Positions 35,260 to 44,367 of a stretch of 64,000 nt of DNA are shown in pieces (the stretch's first letter is position 1; every line of letters begins with the position of its first letter). Source of the stretch: Mucilaginibacter sp. Bleaf8 (lineage in GTDB: Bacteria; Bacteroidota; Bacteroidia; Sphingobacteriales; Sphingobacteriaceae); NCBI RefSeq assembly GCF_018390515.1, contig NZ_JAHBBK010000001.1, forward strand, positions 1,426,001-1,490,000. Reading direction: 5' to 3'. Made by a program: the position numbers and the translations under genes. The notes beneath the pieces were generated by a model. The model searched no databases, was not told where the DNA came from, and worked only from the letters and a program-made list of their open reading frames with translations.

Positions 35260-36679
35260 TCTTAACGTTGCGTTGCGATATATAATAAATCGGGATGCCA
35301 ATTAATACAATAATAAGGCCATACTTGGTGTAATCGGTTTTATAAGCAATTAAAAGCCCGCAAAAGGCTAAGCCCATCAAAATATAAATAGCGGGTAATA
35401 TCGGATAACCAAAAGCTTTGTAAGGACGCGGTGCATCAGGCCGTTTGATGCGGAGAATATAAATACCGATGATAGTGAGCATATAAAAAATCACCACCAC
35501 AAAGGATATCATATCCAGCAGGTCACCATATTTGCCGCTCAGGCAAAGCAGGCAGGCTACCAGGCACTGTATCCACAAGCCAAATTCAGGCACGGCATTT
35601 TTGTTGAGCGTACCAGTTTTTTTAAAGAACAAGCCATCCTGCGCCATGGTATAGTATACCCTGGCACCTGCCAAAATCAATCCGTTATTGCAACCAAAGG
35701 TTGATACCATGATCATCAACGCAATAATAATAGTACCTACATTGCCGAAGATAACGTGTGATGCCGCTACCGCCACCCGGTCTTTCTCGGCCGAGGCAAT
35801 ATCCTGCAAAGGCAGCACAGCCGTGTACATGATGTTGGCCGATACGTAAATAAGCGTTACGATAAGCGTACCCAGAAACAAACTGAGACCAATATTTCGC
35901 TGCGGATTTTTCATCTCGCCGGCTATAAAAGTTACGTTATTCCAGGCGTCACTGCTAAAAATAGAACCAACCATGGAGGCAGCGATGGCACCCATTGCGG
36001 CCGCTGTGGTGTAAGTAGTAATACTGCCATCCTTACCCAACCCGTGCAGGCTCCAGGCATTGCTCCAGTTGGCGTGCCATACATCGCCTTTAAAAGCGAT
36101 AACGCCAAAAAGGATTAGCCCGAACAAGCTCAGCAACTTGGTTAACGTGAATGTGGTTTGTATTATCTTACCCCCTTTTACGCCTTGGGTATTGATGTAG
36201 GTAAGCAGTATAATCAGCACGATAGATACCAATTGAGCAGCACTTAAAGTAAAATTATAGCTACCCACCGGCAAATGAAGCAAAATATTCTCTTCGCTTA
36301 CGGCCGGTATCAAATAGGCTGCGAACTTGGAGAACGCTACGCCTACAGCAGCGATAGTGCCGGTTTGTATCACGGCGAAAAAGCTCCAGCCGTATAAAAA
36401 TGCAATCAGTTTGTTATAGGCCTCTTTCAAGTACACATACTGCCCGCCGGCTTTCGGGAACATGGCGCTTAATTCGCCATAGCTCACGGCAGCAGTAAGC
36501 GTCATGAAACCAGTAATGAGCCATACGGCAATAAGCCAGCCCGACGAGCCCACATTGCGGATAATGTCGGCGCTTACAATAAAAATACCGGAGCCAATCA
36601 TGGAGCCGGCTACCAGCATGGTGCCATCCAGCAGGCCCAGTTCGTGTTTAAGGTGCGTTTGTTCTGTAGGTTCTTGCAT
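35231..36679 (-). CDS. APC superfamily amino acid permease
   Basis: Twelve-helix secondary transporter of 482 residues importing or exchanging amino acids. The first helix shows the APC motif ELGLLDGTMLVAGSMIGSGIF (in parts LLDGTMLVAGSMIGSGIFI). GELSAMFPKAGGQYVYLKE (near 69-87) and SDAWNNVTFIAGEMKNPQRN (near 248-267, residues FIAGEMKNPQRN) match LAT/YjeH-like exchangers. Substrate unknown. Its 3' end overlaps the start of dacB, so they are transcribed together. It is divergent from a second APC gene across 278 bp. Confidence 0.9.
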   Translation of the reverse strand: MQEPTEQTHLKHELGLLDGTMLVAGSMIGSGIFIVSADIIRNVGSSGWLIAVWLITGFMTLTAAVSYGELSAMFPKAGGQYVYLKEAYNKLIAFLYGWSFFAVIQTGTIAAVGVAFSKFAAYLIPAVSEENILLHLPVGSYNFTLSAAQLVSIVLIILLTYINTQGVKGGKIIQTTFTLTKLLSLFGLILFGVIAFKGDVWHANWSNAWSLHGLGKDGSITTYTTAAAMGAIAASMVGSIFSSDAWNNVTFIAGEMKNPQRNIGLSLFLGTLIVTLIYVSANIMYTAVLPLQDIASAEKDRVAVAASHVIFGNVGTIIIALMIMVSTFGCNNGLILAGARVYYTMAQDGLFFKKTGTLNKNAVPEFGLWIQCLVACLLCLSGKYGDLLDMISFVVVIFYMLTIIGIYILRIKRPDAPRPYKAFGYPILPAIYILMGLAFCGLLIAYKTDYTKYGLIIVLIGIPIYYISQRNVKNEDKVLSDN

Positions 36680-36957
36680 TAATCAGGTGCGGTTAACTGC
36701 CCTAATCTATTTAAAATTGTTTGCATTGCGGTGCAGGCAACAAAAAAATTGCAAGTGATAGTACATAGAGGTCGATCTACACCCGTTGGCTCTGCAAAAT
36801 GAGGCAACGTACCATGGTTTATTAATGATAACATAATCTTTACAGACAATTTATCATCATTATGCGCATACAAACCAGTTTTCTTTAGGTTTTCATAAAA
36901 TTTAAGTAGGTTTGGGCAACAATATATTTAACTTATTGATATTAACATATACGCTGT
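36680..36957. other. divergent intergenic region between two APC permease genes
   Basis: Contains no gene. It is A/T-rich towards the plus-strand gene. No exact TAnnTTTG is seen; GTTTTCATAAAATTTAAGTAGG, read as scattered A/T-rich blocks, gives no clear operator. Confidence 0.5.
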
Positions 36958-38445
36958 ATGAGATTTAAAAAACCTCTTGATGTTTTACTGAAAGAAGCTA
37001 ACGCAAGTGGCGAAGGTTCATTAAAACGTACTTTAACGAGCTTCAATCTGGTAACATTAGGTGTTGGTGCCATTATAGGTGCCGGCTTATTTTCACTGAC
37101 AGGCCTTGCTGCGGCAAACAATGCAGGTTCTGCTGTAACCATCTCTTTCATCATCGGTGCTATTGGCTGTGCTTTCGCCGGTTTGTGCTACGCCGAGTTT
37201 GCCAGTATGATACCTATTGCAGGTAGTGCCTACACCTACTCTTATGCCACTATGGGCGAGTTTATGGCCTGGATCATTGGCTGGGATTTGGTTTTGGAGT
37301 ACGCCCTGGGTGCAGCCACCGTTTCCATCAGCTGGTCACAGTATCTCATTAAATTTCTGCATTCGTTTGATATCACCATACCGCCACAGTTCACCATGTC
37401 GCCATGGGAAACGGTAACGCTGGCCGACGGTACATTGGTTAATGGTATGATAAACCTTCCGGCTGTATTCATCATTGTATGCCTTTCGCTTTTATTAATA
37501 CGCGGCACTCAGGAGTCAGCATTTATCAATAACGTGCTGGTTATTTTAAAGGTTGCCGTTGTATTGGTATTTATTGCAGTGGGCTGGGGCTATATCAACC
37601 CTGCAAACCACACGCCTTACATTCCTGAAAACACCGGTAAATTCGGCGAGTTTGGCTGGTCTGGCGTTTTACGTGGTGCTGGTGTGGTATTCTTTGCCTT
37701 TATTGGTTTCGATGCGGTATCTACTGCAGCTCAGGAAGCTAAAAACCCAAAAACAGGTATGCCAATTGGTATTATCGGTTCGTTATTAGTTTGTACCATT
37801 CTTTATGTATTGTTTTCACACGTAATGACTGGTGTTGCCAACTATAAAGAATTTAAAGACAGTGCTGCTCCGGTAGCAGTGGCTATTGCCAAAACCCCTT
37901 ATGCCTGGTTACAAAAAGCTATTATCGTAGCTATTTTAGCTGGTTACACTTCGGTTATTCTGGTGATGCTGATGGGCCAGTCGCGTATATTCTACACTAT
38001 GTCAAAAGATGGTTTAGTACCGAAAACCTTTGCCAGTCTGCACAAAAAGTTCCAAACTCCTTATAAATCAAATTTATTATTCGCCGTATTTGTAAGCTTA
38101 TTTGCTGCATTTGTTCCGGTAAGAGTTGTTGGCGAGATGGTATCAATCGGTACTTTATTTGCCTTCGTTTTAGTTTGTATTGGCGTACTGGTTATCAGAA
38201 AAGCGGAGCCAAATATTCCAAGACCATTCAAAACTCCATGGGTACCATTTGTGCCAATTATGGGCGTTATTATTTGTGTTATTATGATGCTTGCATTACC
38301 TGCTGATACCTGGATCCGTTTAGGTGTTTGGATGCTGTTAGGTTTGGTAATTTACTATACTTATGGCGTTAAACATTCAGTTATCCGTAACAGAAAAGCA
38401 GCTGAAGCTATTGACCCTCCTGTTACACCTTTAACCAAAGACTAA
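36958..38445 (+). CDS. APC superfamily amino acid permease (cationic/YfnA type)
   Basis: Twelve- to fourteen-helix permease of 495 residues. GVGAIIGAGLFSLTGLAA (near 36-53) is the CAT/YfnA first-helix motif; CYAEFASMIPIAGSAYTYSY (near 80-99) and FFAFIGFDAVSTAAQEAKNP (near 244-263) follow in the usual order. Members carry basic or branched amino acids. T/A-ending codons dominate, unlike the divergent permease, as in the highly expressed eno. A terminator follows 18 bp past the stop. Confidence 0.92.
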   Translation: MRFKKPLDVLLKEANASGEGSLKRTLTSFNLVTLGVGAIIGAGLFSLTGLAAANNAGSAVTISFIIGAIGCAFAGLCYAEFASMIPIAGSAYTYSYATMGEFMAWIIGWDLVLEYALGAATVSISWSQYLIKFLHSFDITIPPQFTMSPWETVTLADGTLVNGMINLPAVFIIVCLSLLLIRGTQESAFINNVLVILKVAVVLVFIAVGWGYINPANHTPYIPENTGKFGEFGWSGVLRGAGVVFFAFIGFDAVSTAAQEAKNPKTGMPIGIIGSLLVCTILYVLFSHVMTGVANYKEFKDSAAPVAVAIAKTPYAWLQKAIIVAILAGYTSVILVMLMGQSRIFYTMSKDGLVPKTFASLHKKFQTPYKSNLLFAVFVSLFAAFVPVRVVGEMVSIGTLFAFVLVCIGVLVIRKAEPNIPRPFKTPWVPFVPIMGVIICVIMMLALPADTWIRLGVWMLLGLVIYYTYGVKHSVIRNRKAAEAIDPPVTPLTKD

Positions 38446-38463
38446 GTAACTATTCAAATACAT

Positions 38464-38497
38464 AAAAAGGTTCTGCACAAAATGCAGAACCTTTTTT
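38464..38497 (+). terminator. intrinsic terminator of the APC permease gene
   Basis: AAAAAGGTTCTGCA (38464-38477) pairs perfectly with TGCAGAACCTTTTT (38483-38496) around a five-base loop, followed by T's. Confidence 0.85.
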
Positions 38498-38544
38498 GTT
38501 ATCAATCCTTTACTATCCGTACCAATTGGCAAACCACAGCCCTG

Positions 38545-39783
38545 ATGAAGATTGACAAAAGTTTATGGATACTGGTATTAGTGTGCGTCATCAACTCGAT
38601 GGGCTTTGGTATCATTGTACCGCTGTTATATTCATACGGCAAAAAGTTTGGGCTCAATGAGCAATCAATCGGTATACTTACTGCAACATTTTCGGTAGCA
38701 CAGTTTTTTGCCACACCATTGCTGGGAGCCTTGTCTGATAAATGGGGGCGCAAGCCTTTGCTGGCTATCAGTTTGGCCGGTACCTGTGTATCCTTCATTC
38801 TGTTTGCCACGGCGCAAAACTTAGTGATGCTATTTGCTGCCCGCCTGCTGGATGGCGTTACCGGGGGCAATATATCCGTGGCACAGGCCATGATATCGGA
38901 CACATCCACGCCGCAGGACCGGGCCCGTAAATTTGGGATACTAAGCTCGGCCTTTGGCTTTGGCTTTGTAATTGGCCCGGCTATAGGCGGTTTACTAAGT
39001 AAGCTGGGCATGCAGGCACCCTTTTACTTTGCGGCTGGTATTGCGCTTATTGGCTCGCTATGTGCTATTTTTTTACTGAAGGAAACAAAGGGTAGCGCAG
39101 AGCAGAGTACGGAGAATGGAGAGAAGGAAGACAGGAACTCAAAAACAAAAGACACACACCAACCTCAAAATACCGGTACTTCGAAAAACCGCTTCACTTT
39201 CGCATCTATTATCACCGCGCTGAAAATGCCGGTTATAGGAACCTCTCTCATTATTGGTTTCTTTTTAACCATGGCGCAATTTGTGATGATCATCGGTTTC
39301 CAGACTTTTTCGGTTGATAAGCTGAAGCTCAATCCTACACAGATCGGGCTTATTTATGCAGGGTTTGGCGTTACCGGTATACTAATGCAGCTCACCGTGC
39401 CGCTTGTTACTAAATGGATTAGCTCACGGGCGGTTATTTTGTTGTCCTCTACACTTATTTGCCTGGTTGCCATGTTTGTAACCGGGTTTACCAGCGCGGT
39501 GGTGGCATTTATAACGAGTATGTATGTTTACGGCCTGTTTAACGGCCTGCGCAACCCTATGCTTAACGCCATCATTGCCGACCATAACGACGATAGCCGA
39601 CAGGGCGAAATACTTGGCGTAAACCAATCATACGCCTCTGTAGGGCAAACTTTGGGTCCAATATTGGCCGGGTGGGTAACGGCCATTTCGGTGAACATGA
39701 CATTCTTTTTATCGGCTTTTTTCATTCTGATAGGTTTTTTGCTTACTTTTCGATTAAAAAATAAAGAGCAAAAAACTTCCTGA
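38545..39783 (+). CDS. MFS transporter (drug efflux, TetA-like)
   Basis: Twelve-helix major facilitator of 412 residues. GALSDKWGRKPLLAISLAG (near 64-82) is the motif A between helices 2 and 3. RLLDGVTGGNISVAQAMISD (near 101-120) and AFGFGFVIGPAIGGLLSKLG (near 135-154) are motifs B and C, the latter being the antiporter motif of 12-helix drug exporters. A charged linker of about 45 residues (rich in Glu, Asn, Lys, Thr) joins the halves. The frame opens at 38482 inside the preceding terminator; the ATG at 38545 gives the family start. Confidence 0.88.
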   Translation: MKIDKSLWILVLVCVINSMGFGIIVPLLYSYGKKFGLNEQSIGILTATFSVAQFFATPLLGALSDKWGRKPLLAISLAGTCVSFILFATAQNLVMLFAARLLDGVTGGNISVAQAMISDTSTPQDRARKFGILSSAFGFGFVIGPAIGGLLSKLGMQAPFYFAAGIALIGSLCAIFLLKETKGSAEQSTENGEKEDRNSKTKDTHQPQNTGTSKNRFTFASIITALKMPVIGTSLIIGFFLTMAQFVMIIGFQTFSVDKLKLNPTQIGLIYAGFGVTGILMQLTVPLVTKWISSRAVILLSSTLICLVAMFVTGFTSAVVAFITSMYVYGLFNGLRNPMLNAIIADHNDDSRQGEILGVNQSYASVGQTLGPILAGWVTAISVNMTFFLSAFFILIGFLLTFRLKNKEQKTS

Positions 39784-39786
39784 GCT

Positions 39787-40359
39787 ATGCCTGTATTCGA
39801 GCTACGTCAAATTATTTCTGTTACCATGATCCTGTTTGCCATTATTGATATATTGGGAACTATTCCCATTATCATCGAGTTACGGCAACGTGCAGGTCAC
39901 ATTGAATCAGAAAAGGCATCGATAACTGTGCTGGTGCTCATGATTGCTTTCTTGTTTGTAGGCGAAGAGTTACTCAAACTTATCGGACTGGATATTTCAT
40001 CCTTTGCCATAGCCGGTTCATTGGTGATCTTTATTATTGCTATGGAAATGATTCTGGGTATCAAGTTTTTTAAAGAGGATGATATGCCGCAAACCATATC
40101 TATCGTACCCCTCGCCTTTCCGCTTATTGCCGGTGCCGGAACCATGACTACCCTGCTATCGCTTAAATCACAATACGCTACAGCCAACATTATTGTTGGT
40201 ATTATGCTAAACACGCTTATTGTTTATATTGTGCTTAAAAATACCAAACGTTTGGAACGCCTTTTTGGGCAAACCGGCTTAAACGTATTGCGCAAGGCCT
40301 TCGGGGTAATACTGCTGGCCATTGCCATTAAGCTGTTCAGGAGCAACAGCGGTTTATAA
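39787..40359 (+). CDS. MarC family integral membrane protein
   Basis: Six-helix protein of 190 residues. The family patterns FAIIDILGTIPIIIEL (near 17-32), LLKLIGLDISSFAIAGSLVIF (around 60-80) and PLAFPLIAGAGTMTTLL (near 115-131) match MarC/YchE/YhgN proteins. The name comes from the mar region, but it is not itself an antibiotic exporter; its role is unresolved. It starts three bases after the MFS stop, so the two are co-transcribed, and a hairpin terminator follows. Confidence 0.9.
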   Translation: MPVFELRQIISVTMILFAIIDILGTIPIIIELRQRAGHIESEKASITVLVLMIAFLFVGEELLKLIGLDISSFAIAGSLVIFIIAMEMILGIKFFKEDDMPQTISIVPLAFPLIAGAGTMTTLLSLKSQYATANIIVGIMLNTLIVYIVLKNTKRLERLFGQTGLNVLRKAFGVILLAIAIKLFRSNSGL

Positions 40360-40363
40360 TACT

Positions 40364-40400
40364 AACAGAAAAGCCATCCTTAACGGATGGCTTTTCTGTT
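40364..40400. terminator. bidirectional terminator between marC and the DinB gene
   Basis: Perfect 16-bp stem AACAGAAAAGCCATCC / GGATGGCTTTTCTGTT with a five-base loop, placed between two convergent genes. Confidence 0.85.
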
Positions 40401-40411
40401 GAAGCTGTATA

Positions 40412-40888
40412 TTATGATTTCCAGCTACCCAGCAATCTTCTTAACAGAATAATTTCGGCTACGTGATAAGCCGTATGGTCGGCTGCCTGCAGGGCTTCCC
40501 GCAATATATTTTGTCCATCGCCGTGCGGTATAGGCTCATATATATTACGCGTTTTTACCAGGTCGATCAGCGCGTTCAAATCCGATTTGATTTGCTGAAT
40601 TGATTGATTCCATACTTCCTCGCTGGCCGGCGCTGCCTCCTGGGGCCAGTACTCATCCGGCCACTTAGGCGATTTATGGCTGGAATCTTTGCTAAACGCC
40701 AGCATGTCCCACTGTGCTATGCGAATATGCTCCACCAGTTGCCAAATGCTATAAGGCAAGTTGTGTGGCTTAACGCCGCGCTGTTCGGGCGGTAAGTTAT
40801 CAAGGGCATCATCCAAGCCGGCATGGGCGCTGCCTCCCTGCAATAATTTAATTACTTCATCTATAATTGTTTGCTGTGTATCGGCCAT
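40412..40888 (-). CDS. DinB/YfiT-like family protein
   Basis: Four-helix-bundle protein of 158 residues. The pattern YSIWQLVEHIRIAQWDMLAF (near 45-64), WPDEYWP, and the late DHTAYHVAEIILLRRLLGSW (near 136-155) with conserved His residues (H53, H137, H141 by count) match the DinB superfamily, which binds a metal and may include thiol-S-transferases. Activity unknown. It converges with the marC gene. Confidence 0.85.
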   Translation of the reverse strand: MADTQQTIIDEVIKLLQGGSAHAGLDDALDNLPPEQRGVKPHNLPYSIWQLVEHIRIAQWDMLAFSKDSSHKSPKWPDEYWPQEAAPASEEVWNQSIQQIKSDLNALIDLVKTRNIYEPIPHGDGQNILREALQAADHTAYHVAEIILLRRLLGSWKS

Positions 40889-40953
40889 AATCTTCGATTT
40901 ATTGTAACAACAATTTGACTATTGGTTGGTTGATGTGTTTATAAATTTAAATT

Positions 40954-41658
40954 ATGGAACTGGTAGCTATAACGTTTCACGTTTACCAGATACCGCTTCA
41001 GTTTGTTAATGTCTTTATCATTCGTCGCGATGACGGACTGATATTGGTTAATACTGGCCCGGCTGGTAGCAAGAAAATGATTTTTGAAGCCATTAAACAA
41101 ATCGGCTCAAAACCCTCTGACATTAAACATATAATTATAACGCATGCCCGGTCGAGCCACTGCGGCGACCTGGAAAACATGGTTGCCGAAACGCAGGCCC
41201 AGGTGTACACACACCCTAATGATGCTTTGCTGATTAAGGAGGGCAAAGCCTATCATTTCAGTAAAAAGATCTTTAACCGGCTCTCTAAGGCTCTGGCCAA
41301 AGGCCCGCTTAAAAAACTGCCGGTGTTAAGAAATAAATCGGTACAGCATATTACCGAAGTAAGAGACGGCGATTTTGTTCCTGATGAAAAAGGCCTGCAG
41401 GTAATACATGCACCCGGCCACTGGGATGGCGAAATTGCTTTGCTATATCCAAAAAATGGCGGCATTTTATTTGCCGCCGATATTGCCGAAAACCGCACCC
41501 ATTTAAAACTTAACCCACGTTACGATAACCTGCATCAAAGCTTTGCCACCTTAAAGCGCTTAACGGCTATCGCTTTTAACTCTGCTGTTTTTACCAAGGG
41601 CGAACCTATTATGGCCGATGCCTCTGACGTTTTTAAAGATGTATTTGGCTTCCGCTGA
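40954..41658 (+). CDS. metallo-beta-lactamase-fold protein with degenerate metal motif
   Basis: Protein of 234 residues with the beta-lactamase fold order: VNVFIIRRDDGLILVNTGPAGS near 16-37, IIITHARSSHCGDLENM near 61-77, HAPGHWDGEIALLYPKNGGILFAADI near 149-175 (in parts HAPGHWDGEIAL and GGILFAADIA) and a C-terminal helix pair. The usual HxHxDH is HARSSH here: the second His and the Asp are lost, while the first and third His and the later H/D remain. It likely binds one metal or none. Its activity cannot be named. Confidence 0.75.
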   Translation: MELVAITFHVYQIPLQFVNVFIIRRDDGLILVNTGPAGSKKMIFEAIKQIGSKPSDIKHIIITHARSSHCGDLENMVAETQAQVYTHPNDALLIKEGKAYHFSKKIFNRLSKALAKGPLKKLPVLRNKSVQHITEVRDGDFVPDEKGLQVIHAPGHWDGEIALLYPKNGGILFAADIAENRTHLKLNPRYDNLHQSFATLKRLTAIAFNSAVFTKGEPIMADASDVFKDVFGFR

Positions 41659-41717
41659 GAAATTTCAGCTTAAATGTTTAGGTTTATGCTTTTATAAAAC
41701 CCATACGTTTATACATC

Positions 41718-43472
41718 GTGACCAAACTGCTACTTGCTTTAACCGTACTAACCTTGGCTTTATCATCCTGCAAAAAGGATGGCTCGGCACCAATGGAAGG
41801 CACTAAAGATGATGCTGCGTTTACCGCTTATACCACCCAGTTTTTAGAGGCCTTATGGAAAGAAGATCCGGACCGTGCTACGCAAACCGGCTATCATAAA
41901 TACGATAGCCTTTTGATAGTGCCTACCGATGGCAGCCGCCAGCACCTGTTCAAGTTTGCCGGTGCCCAGGCCGATTCGCTGGCCAAGTACACCCCGGCAA
42001 CCCTATCAGATGCCAACAAGATAGACTACCAGCTGATCCAAAACGAGCTGCAAAAAATTCAATGGCGTACACAAACTTTGAAAGATTATGAGTGGGACCC
42101 ATCATCGTACAATGTGATAGGCACCTTCGCTTATATCCTGAACGAGCATTATGCTCCACTGGATAAACGCTTGCGCAACTTTTATGAAAGAATGGCCAAC
42201 ATACCGGCCTATTATAAAGAGGCACAAAAACAAATCAAAAACCCAGTTCCTGAATTAACCAGCCTGGCCGCCGATCAGCTGAATGGCGGTGTCAGCGTAC
42301 TGGAAAAAGATTTTGCCGATTCGCTCAAAAAAACCAAAATACCCGAAGCTACCCAAAAGCTGATGCTTGCCAGGGCCAAAGTATCGGCTGATGCCATAAA
42401 AGGATTTGCTACATGGCTTACCAATCTGAAAAGCGTTAAACCGCGCAGCTTTCGCTTAGGCCGCGAATTATATCAGGACAAGTTTAAGTTTGATATACAA
42501 TCCGCTTTAACGCCCCAGCAGGTTTTCAATGCGGCTGTATCACGCAAAAAATACCTGCACCGCGAAATGGCTAAGTTAAGCCGCGAATTGTGGCCTAAAT
42601 ACTTTGGTAAAGCAGACATGCCGAAAGATACGCTGGCATTAATTGGCCGCGTGATAGACACCCTATCGGCTAAGCATGTTAAGCCTGAAGATTTCCAGTC
42701 GGCCATTGAAAAGCAGATACCTAAACTGGTGGCTTTTGTAAAAGAGAAAGACTTGCTGACGCTTGATCCGAGCAAGCCTTTGGTAGTACGCCGGGAGCCT
42801 GCTTACATGGCCGGCGTGGCCGGGGCTTCGGTTAGTTCGCCCGGGCCTTATGATAAGGGCGGCAATACCTACTTTAACGTGGGTAGCTTGTCTGGCTGGG
42901 CATCGGCACGTGCCGAAAGTTATTTGCGCGAATACAACCAGTATATTTTACAAATACTCTGCATTCATGAAGCTATTCCGGGGCATTACACGCAGTTGGT
43001 ATATTCAAACAAAGCTCCAAGCCTTGTTAAATCGGTACTGCAAAACGGTGCCATGATTGAGGGCTGGGCCGTGTATACAGAAGAGATGATGCTTAATGCA
43101 GGGTATGGCAACAACGAGCCCGAAATGCGCCTGATGTGGTATAAATGGAACCTACGCTCGGTATGCAATACCATACTCGACTACAGCGTACATACTGCCA
43201 ACATGAGTAAAGAACAAGCCATTAACCTGCTTACCCGTGAGGCCTTCCAGCAACAGGCCGAAGCCGAAGGTAAATGGAAACGTGTAAGCGTTAGCAGTGT
43301 GCAGCTTACCAGCTACTATACCGGCTACAAAGAAATAACCGACCTGCGCGATGCCTACCAGAAAAAGCTGGCAGACAAATACAAGCTCAAAGAGTTTAAC
43401 GAGAAGTTTTTAGGCTACGGCAGTGCGCCGGTTAAGATGATCAGAGAGTTGATGTTAGAGAAAAAGCAGTAG
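41718..43472 (+). CDS. DUF885 family lipoprotein (predicted metallopeptidase-like)
   Basis: Protein of 584 residues with a type II signal peptide (LLLALTVLTLALSSC-KKDG). The C-terminal half carries HEAIPGHYTQLVYS (near 417-430), the zinc motif HExxxGH of DUF885 proteins, and GWAVYTEEMMLNAGYG further on, supplying the third ligand glutamate. DUF885 is structurally a gluzincin-like peptidase family. The start is GTG at 41718, since no ATG precedes the hydrophobic signal. Near-match promoter TACGTTTA at 41704-41711. Confidence 0.82.
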   Translation: MTKLLLALTVLTLALSSCKKDGSAPMEGTKDDAAFTAYTTQFLEALWKEDPDRATQTGYHKYDSLLIVPTDGSRQHLFKFAGAQADSLAKYTPATLSDANKIDYQLIQNELQKIQWRTQTLKDYEWDPSSYNVIGTFAYILNEHYAPLDKRLRNFYERMANIPAYYKEAQKQIKNPVPELTSLAADQLNGGVSVLEKDFADSLKKTKIPEATQKLMLARAKVSADAIKGFATWLTNLKSVKPRSFRLGRELYQDKFKFDIQSALTPQQVFNAAVSRKKYLHREMAKLSRELWPKYFGKADMPKDTLALIGRVIDTLSAKHVKPEDFQSAIEKQIPKLVAFVKEKDLLTLDPSKPLVVRREPAYMAGVAGASVSSPGPYDKGGNTYFNVGSLSGWASARAESYLREYNQYILQILCIHEAIPGHYTQLVYSNKAPSLVKSVLQNGAMIEGWAVYTEEMMLNAGYGNNEPEMRLMWYKWNLRSVCNTILDYSVHTANMSKEQAINLLTREAFQQQAEAEGKWKRVSVSSVQLTSYYTGYKEITDLRDAYQKKLADKYKLKEFNEKFLGYGSAPVKMIRELMLEKKQ

Positions 43473-43617
43473 CAGATTGGATGCTTTAACTTTGGGCATT
43501 ATCGCTTTTAAGACTTGCGCTAAAAGGAAGTTGAGTTAAAAGCTCTAACAACTGCAAGGGCCAAGCTCTCCCAATCCGGCATCAATAATATCAATATCTC
43601 CCAAAGCGTAAAACTAT

Positions 43618-43625
43618 TACCTTTG
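43618..43625 (+). promoter_or_regulatory. -7 promoter box TACCTTTG for a small membrane peptide
   Basis: Exact TAnnTTTG match 20 nt before the ATG at 43646; supports the 36-codon gene as real. Confidence 0.6.
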
Positions 43626-43645
43626 CCGGGTAATCTTAAGCAATT

Positions 43646-43756
43646 ATGAAGAAATGGCTTAAACGTGTGGGCGTAGCAGGCTTCTTGTTCTTCCTGATCA
43701 AAGGGCTGGTTTGGCTATGGATAATCTTCTACGTAAAATCCTGCGCTGGTAAATAA
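43646..43756 (+). CDS. 36-residue membrane peptide
   Basis: Short gene: basic start MKKWLKRVGVAG, a hydrophobic helix FLFFLIKGLVWLWIIFYV, and a short end KSCAGK. It has an exact promoter box 20 nt upstream and a hairpin terminator directly at the stop, so it forms a complete transcription unit. I recall similar tiny ORFs in Sphingobacteriaceae (often carrying misleading annotations). Function unknown; a single-pass regulator or a toxin-like peptide are both possible. Confidence 0.7.
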   Translation: MKKWLKRVGVAGFLFFLIKGLVWLWIIFYVKSCAGK

Positions 43757-43788
43757 AAAAGGCTGTTATCGGGATAACAGCCTTTTTT
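43755..43788. terminator. terminator after the small peptide gene
   Basis: AAAAAAGGCTGTTATC / GATAACAGCCTTTTTT, a perfect stem with a G/GG loop, overlapping the stop codon; it also ends the convergent gene at 43805. Confidence 0.85.
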
Positions 43789-43804
43789 ATGCATTTAACT
43801 TCAC

Positions 43805-44254
43805 TTATTTACTTAAATATGCCTGCAAATCATTCAGCGACTTTTCCCAACCATGTTCATGCGGCTTAACCGATTCATCTTCCGCTTTATTTTCCTGACT
43901 TACACGTAATTTACTATTATCGCCATCGGCAATAAACTCGATAGTCAGTTCGTGATCGCTGCGTGGTATCGAGTTGCTTTGCACATCCCAGTTCCAGGTG
44001 TATACCAGTTTTTCGTTTTCTTTTACCTCTTTATATTCACCGGTTATCACTAAATCGGTTTCATCGTTTTTACCGGCAAATACGTAACGTACCTGCCCGC
44101 CTTCGCGCACATCGTTCTCAACCGACACCAAATGATTTTCGGACGGTTTCCACCATTGCTTCAAATCATCTTCTGAAATCCAGGCTTGGTACAATCGCTC
44201 AACAGGAACAGCAAAATCTTTTTCTGCACCTAACTTTAATGCATTATTTTCCAT
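43805..44254 (-). CDS. SRPBCC/AHSA1 domain protein
   Basis: Protein of 149 residues with the START-like fold of the Aha1 C-terminal type: DFAVPVERLYQAWISEDDLKQWW (near 14-36; parts VPVERLYQAW and LKQWWKP), VREGGQVRYVFAG, and the late HEHGWEKSLNDLQAYLSK-like ending HEHGWEKSLNDLQAYL. These domains bind hydrophobic ligands or modulate chaperones; the bacterial members are mostly uncharacterised. The convergent peptide unit ends at its 3' side. Confidence 0.87.
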   Translation of the reverse strand: MENNALKLGAEKDFAVPVERLYQAWISEDDLKQWWKPSENHLVSVENDVREGGQVRYVFAGKNDETDLVITGEYKEVKENEKLVYTWNWDVQSNSIPRSDHELTIEFIADGDNSKLRVSQENKAEDESVKPHEHGWEKSLNDLQAYLSK

Positions 44255-44337
44255 AAGGTTAAATATTTTAATAATAGCGAATAGAAGTCAAAATAGTTTC
44301 AAAAAGTTCAAATCCCGGAGTTGTACTCATTTTTAAG

Positions 44338-44345
44338 TATTTTTG
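44338..44345 (+). promoter_or_regulatory. -7 promoter box TATTTTTG for ubiD
   Basis: Exact TAnnTTTG match, 22 nt before the ATG at 44368. Confidence 0.6.
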
Positions 44346-44367
44346 AACTTTAAACAATAACCAGTAC

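Noticed and set aside
35259..35301. longer dacB start at 35301
   Set aside because: It would add 14 residues before a normal signal peptide and a large overlap with the permease.
41718..43472. classical thermolysin-type metallopeptidase
   Set aside because: The zinc motif is HExxxGH, which fits DUF885, not HExxH.
44304..44330. T-arm-like sequence TTCAAATCCCGGAG, as in a tRNA
   Set aside because: No matching acceptor, D- or anticodon arm can be drawn upstream, and no CCA follows.
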